From Mycolicibacterium sp. S2-37 (GTDB lineage: Bacteria > Actinomycetota > Actinomycetes > Mycobacteriales > Mycobacteriaceae): a stretch of DNA of 64,000 nt. The stretch is taken from contig NZ_JAFEVR010000003.1 of the NCBI RefSeq assembly GCF_017352375.1, forward strand, positions 1 to 64,000, read 5' to 3'. The position numbers and the translations under genes were made by a program. The notes beneath the pieces were generated by a model. That model did no database searches. It was not told the origin of the DNA and worked only from the letters and a program-made list of their open reading frames with translations. Positions 34,427 to 43,477 of this stretch are shown here, piece by piece (within the stretch, counting starts at the first letter, position 1; each line of letters starts with the position of its first letter).

Positions 34427-34586
34427 TCGCATCGCCGTCATCGTCCGACCGAGATCGTTCGCACCACCTAGGTGAGCGTGGCCCGGATGGTCTGAGTGTG
34501 GTTGATCCTGCCGCGCAGCAAGATTCGCGCCAGCGAGTGCACCGCACGGGTGTCAAGTGTTCACAAGATCGACTCAAGGAGAAAGC

Positions 34587-35336
34587 ATGCGTCTCGCGGA
34601 TAAGGTAGCCCTCGTCACTGGCGGGAGCGCGGGCCTTGGTCTGGCTATTGCCCAGAGATTCGGAAGTGAAGGCGCCCACGTCTACATCACGGGGCGACGG
34701 AAGGAGGCGCTCGAAGCCGCGAAGGCTTCCATCGAGGGACGCGTCACGGCGGTCACCGCGGACGCCGCCGTGCCAAGTGATCTCGACGAACTGGTCGACG
34801 CTATCCGTCAGGGCAGCGGGCGACTCGATGTCGTCGTAGCGAACGCCGGGAGCGTCGAGCGGATGAACTTCGGGGACGTGACCGAGGACCACTTCGACCG
34901 CACATTCGACCTCAACGCCCGCGGCACACTCTTCACCGTCCAGAAGGCGCTTCCGCTTCTATCAACGGGTGGCTCCATCGTGCTGGTGGGCTCGATCACG
35001 GCGTTCAAGGGGCTCCCTGGATCGACGACCTACAGCGCGGCGAAGGCCGCCGTGCGCTCCTACGCGCGCACGTGGGCCGCAGAGTTCGCAGGCCGGGGCC
35101 TCCGGGTCAACGTACTGAGCCCCGGGCCGTTCGACACGCCCATCATTGATGGGCAGGCCGAATACTTCGGACAGGATCCGGCAGCCCTTCGTGCTCAGAT
35201 GGCCACGTACGTCCCCCTGGGGCGCCTCGGGCGCCCCGACGAACTCGCCAGTGCCGCATTGTTTCTCGCATCGGAGGAGAGCAGTTTCATGACAGGTGCA
35301 GAACTCTGCATCGACGGCGGTATGGGCCAGGTATAG
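34587..35336 (+). CDS. SDR family oxidoreductase
   Basis: 249 residues. TGGSAGLG cofactor site, ITGRRKEAL (NADPH preference), VANAG, catalytic Ser in LVGSITA and YSAAK. Ends in the IDGGMGQV motif of FabG-like SDRs. AAGGAG precedes the ATG by 5 nt. Converges on a TetR gene. Confidence 0.87.
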   Translation: MRLADKVALVTGGSAGLGLAIAQRFGSEGAHVYITGRRKEALEAAKASIEGRVTAVTADAAVPSDLDELVDAIRQGSGRLDVVVANAGSVERMNFGDVTEDHFDRTFDLNARGTLFTVQKALPLLSTGGSIVLVGSITAFKGLPGSTTYSAAKAAVRSYARTWAAEFAGRGLRVNVLSPGPFDTPIIDGQAEYFGQDPAALRAQMATYVPLGRLGRPDELASAALFLASEESSFMTGAELCIDGGMGQV

Positions 35337-35384
35337 CCCGCTTCTGCTGGCCCGAAGCGTCAGCCCGGGGGCCGGCGGCGTTGA

Positions 35385-35996
35385 TCAGTCCGGACTGGCG
35401 CCCCGTCCGAAGTTCGTGGCCAGTGGGAGGAATACGTCGTCGACGATCTCTTCTATCCGCTTCCGTGGCACTGCGGCCATGGTCATGAACAACTCATGGC
35501 GCAGCAGATCGGCTGGCAGCTCGACGATCCGAGCCGGCGGCGTGGCCGCCAATTCGCCGCGGCGCACAGCACGCTCGACGATCGTCTCCATTGCGCTCGG
35601 CCCATCGCTCATGAACAGCGCGCGAAGCTGCTGCGGCGATCCGCCCGCCTCGTCGAAGTACGCACCGAACAGCGCCGCGAAGCCACCGATGATCCCCGAT
35701 CGTCGATCGTTGAAGTCGGCCAGGACTGCCAGCACGTCGCCGCGCAACGACCCGGTGTCGGGCGTGGGGATCGCATCGACGGCGCCCCGGTGGCGGATCA
35801 CTGCCTCGAGCAGATCAGTCCGTGTCGGCCAACGCCGATACAGCACCGAGCGGGCAGATGCCGATCTCGCGGCGACCGCATCGATGGTGAAGCGTCCGTA
35901 GCCGGCCTCGATGAGTTGATCCCAGCCCGCGTCCAGGATTGCCGACTCCAGCGCGGCACCACGCCGCCGCTGTCCGGTGGATGCTTTAGAAGACAC
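35385..35996 (-). CDS. TetR/AcrR transcriptional regulator
   Basis: 203 residues. HTH at about 15-65 (FTIDAVAARSASARSVLYRRWPTRTDLLEAV). Divergent from the FAD monooxygenase-MFS pair across 142 bp with inverted motifs next to its start, so it likely represses that pair. Confidence 0.88.
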   Translation of the reverse strand: MSSKASTGQRRRGAALESAILDAGWDQLIEAGYGRFTIDAVAARSASARSVLYRRWPTRTDLLEAVIRHRGAVDAIPTPDTGSLRGDVLAVLADFNDRRSGIIGGFAALFGAYFDEAGGSPQQLRALFMSDGPSAMETIVERAVRRGELAATPPARIVELPADLLRHELFMTMAAVPRKRIEEIVDDVFLPLATNFGRGASPD

Positions 35997-35997
35997 T

Positions 35998-36038
35998 TGC
36001 GTAGCTTAACGCACGTCACTACTGTCGTTTAAGCAACG
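35998..36038. promoter_or_regulatory. putative TetR operator region
   Basis: TGCGT...ACGCA (35998-36013) encloses GCTTAACG, and CGTTTAAGC follows in the opposite orientation at 36026-36034, giving facing half-sites directly upstream of the TetR start. Confidence 0.45.
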
Positions 36039-36138
36039 GTCGTGTAGCTAATGAAATGGCGCATGACGCGCCCGTTTGCTTCGTCCCGACCACGCACGTG
36101 TCGAAAGCATTCTCGTCGAACGAATTTGGAGGCCCACC

Positions 36139-37383
36139 ATGTCGACCCGCACCGCACTCATCTCTGGTGCAAGCATCGCCGGCCCCGTGCTGGCGTACTG
36201 GTTGTCCGAGGCCGGCTGGGATGTCACGGTCGTCGAACGGGCTGACCGGCTCCGCACGAGTGGCTACCCGGTCGACGTCCGTGGCACCGCTGTCGACGTC
36301 GTGCGCCGGATGGATCTGTACGACGAGATGGCCGCGCAGCGCTACCGGCACGTCCCGGTACAACTGCTCGCTCCCCGCGGGTGGCGGCTGTCCACGCTGG
36401 ACTATGGCAACCTGCTTGGCTCTTCGGACACTGGAGACGTCGAACTCGCCCGCGGGGCGCTCAGCGAGATCCTCTACCGGGCAACCGAAGAGCGGGTGGA
36501 CTACGTCTTCGGCGACGCGATCACCGCGCTGTCCCACTCCGAAGTCGGGGTCGACGTCACCTTCGGCCGCCGGCGTCCCGACACGTTCGACGTGGTGGTG
36601 GGCGCCGACGGCATCCACTCCAACGTCCGAGCCCTCGCCTTCGGCGACGAAGGTCGCTACCTCTGCCACCTCGGCCCGTACGCCGCGGTCTGGGATCTGC
36701 CGACCGACATGTTCGACCCGGGCACCGGCTTCTTCTACTCACACCCTGGGCGCACCGTCCTGGTCGAACGTCCGTCCGACGGAGCCGCCGCCCGAGCCTT
36801 CCTGACCTTCGTCCACCCGGCGCCGGGCACCGTCGATGCGCGCGACCCCAACGACGTTCTCGACGCGCTGCACCGGGCCTTCGCCGGTGACCGTTGGCGC
36901 ACAGGCGAAGTAATCGACACCCTGCCGGGCGCCGATGACGTCTACTTCGACACGGTCAGCCAAGTCCGCATGGACAGCTGGTATTCCGGTCGCGTCGCGC
37001 TCGTCGGTGACGCCGCGTACGCGCCGGCGTTCCTATCCGGACAGGGCACGAGCATCGCGATCGCCGGTGCCTACGTCCTGGCCAGTGAACTCGTTGCCCA
37101 TGATCGACCGGAGATGGCCTTCGCGGCCTACCAGCTGCGACTGCGCGGGTACGTGAAGAAGAACCAAGATCTCGCGTTGCGCACGGATGGCACAGTGCTG
37201 GCACGTACCAGCGGCCAGCTTCTGCGCCGAAACGTCAAGCTCTGTGCGGTTCCGGTGTTGCAGCGCCTCGGACTCGTAAAACTCCTGCAGACTGGATTGC
37301 GGACCGCTGCAACCGATCTGACATTATCTGATCACGATGTCCGCGGTACTGCGCATCGCCTTGGCAACGGCACTGCTCGATGA
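36139..37383 (+). CDS. FAD-dependent aromatic monooxygenase-like protein
   Basis: 414 residues of the PHBH/TetX-like flavoprotein monooxygenase family. GASIAGPVLAYWLSEAGWDV FAD site, DVRGTAVDV, VVGADGIHSNVR DG-motif and RVALVGDAAYAPAFLSGQGTSIAIAGAY GD-motif. TetX-type enzymes hydroxylate and can inactivate aromatic antibiotics; here the coupled exporter makes detoxification of an aromatic compound plausible but unproven. GGAGG lies before the ATG; the stop overlaps the MFS start (ATGA). Confidence 0.87.
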   Translation: MSTRTALISGASIAGPVLAYWLSEAGWDVTVVERADRLRTSGYPVDVRGTAVDVVRRMDLYDEMAAQRYRHVPVQLLAPRGWRLSTLDYGNLLGSSDTGDVELARGALSEILYRATEERVDYVFGDAITALSHSEVGVDVTFGRRRPDTFDVVVGADGIHSNVRALAFGDEGRYLCHLGPYAAVWDLPTDMFDPGTGFFYSHPGRTVLVERPSDGAAARAFLTFVHPAPGTVDARDPNDVLDALHRAFAGDRWRTGEVIDTLPGADDVYFDTVSQVRMDSWYSGRVALVGDAAYAPAFLSGQGTSIAIAGAYVLASELVAHDRPEMAFAAYQLRLRGYVKKNQDLALRTDGTVLARTSGQLLRRNVKLCAVPVLQRLGLVKLLQTGLRTAATDLTLSDHDVRGTAHRLGNGTAR

Positions 37384-38849
37384 CCAAGGCGCTGGAGGGT
37401 TCTACCGGCGACGTCCGACAGCACCGCTGGAGCGGGCGACTCGTCGTCTGGGCGGCTGTTCTCACGTCCGCCAATGTTCTGGCCGATGTGGTCATCGGCT
37501 CGCCGATGATGGTCATACCCCAGTTGCTGGACCACTTCGACACCGACCAGGCCGCCTGGTTGAACGCGAGCGCTATGTTGGCCGGCGCCCTCTGGTCACC
37601 ACTACTCGCCAAGAGCGCCGACGTCTACGGCAAGCGTCGGATACTCATCGGCACGCTGATGCTGGCGTGCGCGGGAGCCGTGCTCTGCCTCGCTGCCCCT
37701 AACCTGTGGTTCTTCCTGGTGGGCCGCTTTGTTCAAGGCGCCGCATTCGCCGCCGTCTTCCTGACCGTGGCCCTCGTCATGCAGATCTGCACCGCGCGGG
37801 TCGCGATGGCCGTGGTCGGGCTCGTGACGTCGAGTTCGTCGGTCGTCGGCGTCATCGAGCCATTCCTGATGAAGCCGATCATCGACGCGTTCGGCTATCG
37901 AGGCGTGTTCGCCGTGGCGGCCCTGCTCGCCGCCGTCGCCGCGTTCGGAGTCCGCCTCGTCATTCCCGAGTCGCCGATCCGCAGTACGGGGAGGATCGAC
38001 GTCGGGGGAGCGTTACTGCTCGGTGTCGGGCTGGGCGCGGTCCTTGCCTACATCAGTCTCGGAAGCGAACAGGGCTGGCTGTCCCCAGGCACGGCGGTGC
38101 TACTGGCCGTCGGTGTTCTCGCGTTGAGCGGCTGGACGATCCACGTGCTGCGAGTCGAGGAGCCCGTCATCGACATCCGGGCACTCACACGGCCGATCCT
38201 GCTCACCCTGCTGGCGCTGATTTTGGCCGCGGGGTCGTTCCGCAGCATGTTGCAACTGGTAGGCCTCATTGCCTACGTACCTGCCGAACTCGGGCTCGGC
38301 TACGGGCTGGGTGACGGCGAGGCGATTGCCGCCCTATTTGCCGCGGCGAACCTCGGCATCGCCGTCGGCGGTATCGGCGCCGGATGGCTCGCCGGCACGA
38401 CCGGCCCGGCGTGGCCACTCCTCGGCGGCATCACCCTTGGGGCCGCTGCGACCTTCGCGATGATCCCCGGCGTATCGGCGCTACCGCTGGCCGTCGCCTG
38501 CGCGGGCGTGCTCGGCGTGGCCGCCGGAGCGATCGGAGCCTCTGGCTACAACCTCGCGACCAGCCTCGCCCGGCCCGAGAGGCAGGGTACGACAGCAGGT
38601 TTGGTGTCGGTCGTCGTCGCACTCGGCTCGGTCCTCTTCTCTATCGCCGGCGCCGAAGTGCTCAAGGCGTCTCGCGTCCCCGAAGTCTTGGCCGACGGCG
38701 CTCCGGTCAGCACGGCGACCGGTGTGCACCTCTACATCGGGTTCGCGGGGCTGCTCTTCGTCCTCGCCGCGGTTCCCGCGTTCGCCCTGGCTCGGTCGGC
38801 GCGAATCACGCGGCAGAACTCGCTGCTCATCAACAAGGCGGATGCGTAG
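37380..38849 (+). CDS. MFS drug:H+ antiporter (DHA2-like)
   Basis: 489 residues, about 14 transmembrane helices. LLAKSADVYGKRRILIGTL is the MFS loop 2-3 signature, and the length and helix number fit the DHA2/EmrB group. Translationally coupled to the monooxygenase and probably exports the same compound or its product under TetR control. Confidence 0.87.
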   Translation: MTKALEGSTGDVRQHRWSGRLVVWAAVLTSANVLADVVIGSPMMVIPQLLDHFDTDQAAWLNASAMLAGALWSPLLAKSADVYGKRRILIGTLMLACAGAVLCLAAPNLWFFLVGRFVQGAAFAAVFLTVALVMQICTARVAMAVVGLVTSSSSVVGVIEPFLMKPIIDAFGYRGVFAVAALLAAVAAFGVRLVIPESPIRSTGRIDVGGALLLGVGLGAVLAYISLGSEQGWLSPGTAVLLAVGVLALSGWTIHVLRVEEPVIDIRALTRPILLTLLALILAAGSFRSMLQLVGLIAYVPAELGLGYGLGDGEAIAALFAAANLGIAVGGIGAGWLAGTTGPAWPLLGGITLGAAATFAMIPGVSALPLAVACAGVLGVAAGAIGASGYNLATSLARPERQGTTAGLVSVVVALGSVLFSIAGAEVLKASRVPEVLADGAPVSTATGVHLYIGFAGLLFVLAAVPAFALARSARITRQNSLLINKADA

Positions 38850-38976
38850 TACCGCACGTGTTCGGGCACGACCGACGTGACGTCAGCTCCACCGAATGTG
38901 CTCAGGGCAGGGGATAGCCCACCTTGACCCTTCGTGCACCGTGGCACCACAGCCCTGCAGCGCAGGAGTGGGGACC

Positions 38977-39519
38977 TCAGGCGCCCGCGTTGCGAGCCGT
39001 CACAGCAGCGGCAGTCATCTGAGCAGTGGACTGCGCAATGGACGGCGACACGGCATCGGCTTCGTCGTGAACTGCCTCTGTCTCGACGTCGGACGCTGAC
39101 AGATCCTTGCTCTTCTGCGCGGCCAGGACTTCAGCGAGGAGAGCTTCGTCGTACTTCGCTTCCGCGGCTTGGGCCCGCTTGCGCGCCTCTTCCACTTCGC
39201 GTTGGGCCTTGCTTCGCGCCTTGCGCAGCGTTTCCCGCTGGTCAGCTGACGTCTTGATCGCCCGCTTCAGTTCGGCCTGCTGGTCGATTGCCGCCTGCAG
39301 CGCGGCCTCGTCGGCGCTGCGCCGTCCGGCATTGTCCTCGAGCCGTTCCAACACGAGGGAGAGCTGGTTCTCGGCATGGGTCGCCGCTTCCTGTGCGGCC
39401 TGCCACTTGCCGCGCGGCTCGTCCAAGGCGGTGTGGTCGACCTCCAGGTCGGAATTGATGTCGGTGGTCGTGGAGTCGGATTGTTCGCGTGCGTCAGCGG
39501 TTGAGATGATTCGGCTCAT
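38977..39519 (-). CDS. acidic coiled-coil protein
   Basis: 180 residues with a long heptad-rich coiled coil over about residues 40-150 (AAQEAATHAENQLSLVLERL, RAIKTSADQRETLRKARSKA) and Ala/Thr-rich ends. No signal peptide or membrane helix. Function unknown. An ATG at 39519 is used in preference to a TTG 99 nt upstream whose added residues look non-coding. No ribosome site is obvious, so the start is uncertain. Confidence 0.6.
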   Translation of the reverse strand: MSRIISTADAREQSDSTTTDINSDLEVDHTALDEPRGKWQAAQEAATHAENQLSLVLERLEDNAGRRSADEAALQAAIDQQAELKRAIKTSADQRETLRKARSKAQREVEEARKRAQAAEAKYDEALLAEVLAAQKSKDLSASDVETEAVHDEADAVSPSIAQSTAQMTAAAVTARNAGA

Positions 39520-39854
39520 TTCTTGGTCGGGGCTTCGCGCTCCGGGCGCGGATTCTGGCGGCTGACTCGTCGATTGACGGGCCGGTGCTAGAGGGGTTCC
39601 CCATAATGAGCGTTGCAACCGTGCGGATCGCCAACCGCCGCGCGTCCAGAAGCGCCGGAAGCAGCTGAACCCCGTATCGGCCCCGCCCGATTCTGGCCCT
39701 ACAGGCGGAACAACCCCGCCGCAGCGCGCCAGCGCACGTCGGTCACCAACTGAGCCCGCGGGCCTGCTGCGTGCGCCCTCTACCTGATGGTATGGCGGTT
39801 CTGCGACACCGGTGCGAATCGTTCAGCGCGCGCGGCCCCGCCCAGCGCAGCACC
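39520..39854. other. intergenic stretch, no gene seen
   Basis: Between two leftward genes. I see only short unconvincing open frames and no strong hairpin. It should hold the promoter of the coiled-coil gene. Confidence 0.5.
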
Positions 39855-41435
39855 TCAGTGCTCTTCGCGCCTGGACCGGACTGCAGCGGCAGACGCCACG
39901 GCGAGGCCGGCAACGCTTACCCAGATCAGAACGTCACCGAGCCGGTTGTAGATCGTGCGACCACCCGTTGCCGGCACGTCGGCGAACATAACGTGCCTCT
40001 GGGAACCCGACGTATCCTGAGTGGCAAGAACATGGCCCAAACGATCGAAAGCCGCCGCTTGGCTGTTGTAGGCCGCACGGATGAGCGAGTAGCCATTCTC
40101 GATTGCCCGAAGCTTCACCCATTTGAGGGTGTGCGATCGGCCGAGGTCCGGCCACTCTAAGCCCGGCACCATCATGATGTCCGCATCGACGCGGGACTGA
40201 GCGGGAAAGTCCGCGTCGTAGCAGATGACATTGGTGAGCCGACCAAACGGTGCCCGCGTAACGGGCGCGCTGCCATGCGCCGGCGGTACGGGCTCAAGCA
40301 TCGGCACGGGGTGCCGCTTGTCGTAGGACCAGAGCTGTTTTCCGTCGGGTCCGATGAGGAACGTCGCATTGCGTGCGAAAGGTATTCCCATCGCAGCGTT
40401 GATGTAGATGTTCTCCTGACGCGCAACGTCGCTGACCTTGGCTATGAATCCCGATGTGTCCGCATCATTCAGGACCGGCGCGGCTGTTTCGGACCACACA
40501 ACGACTTCGGCGCCGGCGCGAGCCGCCTCGCGGGTGCTCCGAAGGAGATCGTCGACGACTATCGCATAGGCGGCGTGCGCCACGGCGGGAGCGACATCGG
40601 CCACTTCGTGTTTGCTTGCGAAGAGCCCTGTCTCGGCGTACGGCTGGCTCGGCGGGTTGACGTACGCGTCGGAATCAGCCGACCGGGCTTCGATCATCGC
40701 GCGCGCTCCACGTTGCACATCGACACTGGGAGTCACCGTAGCCATGCGGACATAGTTGGTGGGTGACGGAGTGAAGGCCAGCCGCAGGCCGCCGCCGACC
40801 AGCACCAGCGCTAGGACGACACCGTAAACTGCTGCAACGCTGCGTGTTCGTTGCGCTCTGGGGTTCTCCCAAATCCAGTTCATAGTGGTGGCGAACCATC
40901 CGATCAGAAATCCGATGCTGTAGGGACCTAGGAAGGCGACCAACTGTAGGAGCGACAGATATTCGGTCTGCGTGTTGGCGCGCAAGCCGTAGATCACCCC
41001 GAGCGGGCTGAGCTCACCCATCAGAAACTCCGTGCACGCCCATGCGGCCGGGAATACCATCAGTCTGCCGACCACGCCGAGACGAGGGGCGAGCAGCCGG
41101 TCGATTACATAGGGCAAAACGAAGACCAGGCCAAAAGCGATGGCAATCGCGAACTTTCCTCCTGTCAGGCCGCCTCCGAGTTCGAACGCCCAGAACATCG
41201 CGTTCGCGACCGTCGCCAACCACAGTGCAGGGACGGCAATCCAAAAGCGGCTGATCCGCGAAAAGCGCAACAAAAAGACCGGAGCGATCCAGGCCGCCAA
41301 CGGAATGTCCCACCTTCCGCCGACAGCAAACAGCGACACTGCGAAACCGATGGCTAACAACGTCAGCGGTCCGCCGAAAAGCCGACCGCGGCGTTGCAGT
41401 CGTGCGGCGGTCGTGTCCATCTTCATGGTTGACAT
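39855..41435 (-). CDS. apolipoprotein N-acyltransferase homologue
   Basis: 526 residues. Six or so membrane helices (25-220) are followed by a nitrilase-fold domain with the catalytic triad Glu316 (VVWSETAAP), Lys373 (YDKRHPVP) and Cys405 (NVICYDADFP), and a last C-terminal helix. This is the Lnt architecture that N-acylates lipoproteins. Mycobacteria usually have Lnt fused or linked to Ppm1; this is a separate copy in an accessory region, so it may modify another amine substrate. GGAGA precedes the ATG by about 7 nt. Confidence 0.8.
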   Translation of the reverse strand: MSTMKMDTTAARLQRRGRLFGGPLTLLAIGFAVSLFAVGGRWDIPLAAWIAPVFLLRFSRISRFWIAVPALWLATVANAMFWAFELGGGLTGGKFAIAIAFGLVFVLPYVIDRLLAPRLGVVGRLMVFPAAWACTEFLMGELSPLGVIYGLRANTQTEYLSLLQLVAFLGPYSIGFLIGWFATTMNWIWENPRAQRTRSVAAVYGVVLALVLVGGGLRLAFTPSPTNYVRMATVTPSVDVQRGARAMIEARSADSDAYVNPPSQPYAETGLFASKHEVADVAPAVAHAAYAIVVDDLLRSTREAARAGAEVVVWSETAAPVLNDADTSGFIAKVSDVARQENIYINAAMGIPFARNATFLIGPDGKQLWSYDKRHPVPMLEPVPPAHGSAPVTRAPFGRLTNVICYDADFPAQSRVDADIMMVPGLEWPDLGRSHTLKWVKLRAIENGYSLIRAAYNSQAAAFDRLGHVLATQDTSGSQRHVMFADVPATGGRTIYNRLGDVLIWVSVAGLAVASAAAVRSRREEH

Positions 41436-41772
41436 GGGGGTCTCCTACTCTGATCGGTTCGGATGACGCGGTGTCAAGCAACACCGGTGTGGGCGTTCCA
41501 TGAGATTGGAAGTCGCACGTTCGAGCGAATCGGTGATTCACTGACTCGCGCTGATCAGGTGCTGGTCTATCTCGACCAGCGCGTCTTCGGGGAAGCGCGG
41601 GTGTAAACCCCCACGTTTCCGGCTTTTCGTTGCTCGGGTTCAGACCGAGCGGTTAGAGATTTCGGCAGTACGCGTTAGGGATCCCGTCCCTTCGGTGACC
41701 AGTACGGTGTCGTCGCCCATGTATCCCGCCTTTCTGTCGGCGTCGACTCGCAAGAAACGCTAACACAAGAAG
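41436..41772. other. intergenic region before TetR operators
   Basis: Separates the Lnt homologue from a divergent TetR gene. It holds one 26-codon leftward frame (41640-41720, beginning MGDDTVLVTEGTGS) with poor ribosome site; it could be a tiny gene or the remnant of a GTG-motif Rossmann protein. Nothing else is supported. Confidence 0.4.
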
Positions 41773-41816
41773 TGACCGCACGGTCAGTTTTTACTGACCA
41801 CGCGGTCATATATGCT
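41773..41816 (+). promoter_or_regulatory. twin TetR operators and leaderless promoter
   Basis: Palindromes TGACCGCACGGTCA (41773-41786) and TGACCACGCGGTCA (41795-41808) are centred 22 bp apart and together form a 16-4-16 inverted repeat. -10 TATGCT (41811-41816) lies 6 nt before the ATG at 41823, so bound repressor would block the promoter. Confidence 0.75.
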
Positions 41817-41822
41817 CACTGG

Positions 41823-42395
41823 ATGACACCGGCGCGGTCAGGCGAGGTCCCCGTTACGCCCAAGGGGCGAGAAACCAAGGAGGCGCTCCTTGACGCTGGC
41901 GAGGCAGTGGCAGCACGCGACGGACTATCCGGACTCAGCGTCACCGCGGTGACCACTCAGGCAGGAGTGGCGAAGGGCACGTTCTACGTGTACTTCGCCG
42001 ATCGAGCCGCGTTCATCGAGGCACTTGATCGCCGGTTCTATGAGCGCGTCAAAGAGGCCGTGCTCGACGTCGTCGCGCCGATCGCCCCTGGCAGAGTTCT
42101 GCTCATGGCCGCCGTAACGGCGTACCTCGATGTGTGTCTTGCCCATCGTTCAATCAAGGCGGTGATCCTCGAAGCGCGGGTCCACTCGGTGCGCGGCGCG
42201 GCGTTCGCCGACCTTGTCGACCAATTTACGGCGATTATGGCCCCGAGCCTCGAAGTCATCGGCATGACGCCGGTGGGGGTGTACGCACGGCTGCTTATAG
42301 CTCTTGCCTCCGAGGTGGCCCTCATCGAGCTCGAACGTGGAAGCAGCGTCGACGAAGCGCGCGCCGGCGTCCGGAAGATGCTGGAGGGCGGCTGA
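41823..42395 (+). CDS. TetR/AcrR transcriptional regulator
   Basis: 190 residues. HTH at about 15-65 (LSVTAVTTQAGVAKGTFYVYFADRAAFIEAL). Leaderless start at 41823 under two palindromic operators, indicating autorepression. Its divergent neighbour is the Lnt homologue, a possible target although it begins 337 bp away. Confidence 0.88.
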   Translation: MTPARSGEVPVTPKGRETKEALLDAGEAVAARDGLSGLSVTAVTTQAGVAKGTFYVYFADRAAFIEALDRRFYERVKEAVLDVVAPIAPGRVLLMAAVTAYLDVCLAHRSIKAVILEARVHSVRGAAFADLVDQFTAIMAPSLEVIGMTPVGVYARLLIALASEVALIELERGSSVDEARAGVRKMLEGG

Positions 42396-43414
42396 CACCG
42401 CAATCTGCTCAGGCCGGACAACGATGAAACAGGCGACGTAACAGAAGCGGGGCAGCTCCATCTGCAGTTGCTCGTAGATGACAACGGTTAGTCCACGATG
42501 AGCTTCGTATGGCGCGCCAGCTACTCCGATGCCAAGGACCGCCATCTTGCAATGGGGCAGGGGCACCTGGTTCGAGGTTGTCGTCGAGCTGCGGTGCTGC
42601 TGTCTTGATGTCGCAGGCAATCACAGCTTCCTAAACTGCTGAATACACGTGCTTATGTCGTGTCATAGTTGTTCTGTCGGTAGGGATTTCCTGGGTGTAA
42701 CCCTGGATTCAGGGGCTTAGTCAGGGGTTCGCTCAAGCTTTGTCCACCCGTCGATGTCGACGAACGTCCGCCCGTCGGTGCCTGGTAGCAGGCTGGCCCG
42801 CTGGCACCGTAGGGATGGCGGGCAGAAGCCTTTCATCGCAACCGAAGACGATGGGAGGAGCGGTGGCTCCCTGGCAGCAGGTAGGCGGGTGACTATTCAT
42901 CTGATGCAACATGCAGTGGTTGAATTGACATAATGTGGCTTATCGGTAAACCGTGGAGCTGAATCCGAGCTTCGTTTGAGTAAGCCGCAAACCGGAGAGC
43001 TATCCCGACTTCTCGCCTGCGTTCCAGCACTGTCTTCTGACAGTGCTACCGCCCGCCAGGCTGCTGCGCGGCGGGGCCTCCGAGCCCAGGGCGCGATCTT
43101 GATTCTGGGACTACTTGGGAGTGCTGGACTGAGGACAGTTCGGACGTCCAGAACTCGCTGACACCGGCGGACAGCCGGGCACGAGAAGCTCTGGCCGACC
43201 CGATCAATTCGTCACTGTGACGTTACGCCACAGTGCAACTCTTTTCCGTCTCGTGTTCGCCAAGCCATGTCGAATCCGTCTGTCGTCGAAGTACGGCCAC
43301 CGACAGACGAAGTGCGCGACGGGCTGGCGGGTGCGCGGACATCGGGGTGCGCTACTTCGGAAGAGCCCGCCGACGGACGAACATCGGAGCCCGCTTCTGA
43401 GCCTCGGCGCCGCC
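42396..43414. other. about 1 kb of low-coding DNA
   Basis: AT-richer than its surroundings, with no frame longer than about 70 codons that looks like a gene. A leftward frame at 42720-42836 (MKGFCPPSLRCQRAS...DGRTFVDIDGW) and one around 42409-42624 may be decayed gene fragments; a TTGACA at 42925-42930 has no good -10. No terminal inverted repeats of an insertion sequence were found. Confidence 0.5.
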
Positions 43415-43457
43415 TTGACGACCGCCGTACCGATCGGTACCGTACCGATCGGTACGG
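43415..43457 (+). promoter_or_regulatory. promoter with tandem TetR operators
   Basis: GTACCGATCGGTAC occurs twice as perfect palindromes at 43427-43440 and 43442-43455 (15-bp period; the second extends to an 18-bp palindrome 43440-43457). They cover a promoter TTGACG (43415-43420), 17 nt, TACCGT (43438-43443). Confidence 0.75.
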
Positions 43458-43477
43458 CTGATTGATAGGAGCTCTTG

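Noticed and set aside
42925..42946. TTGACA with downstream TATCGG as a promoter
   Set aside because: Spacing is far from 16-18 nt and no gene follows.
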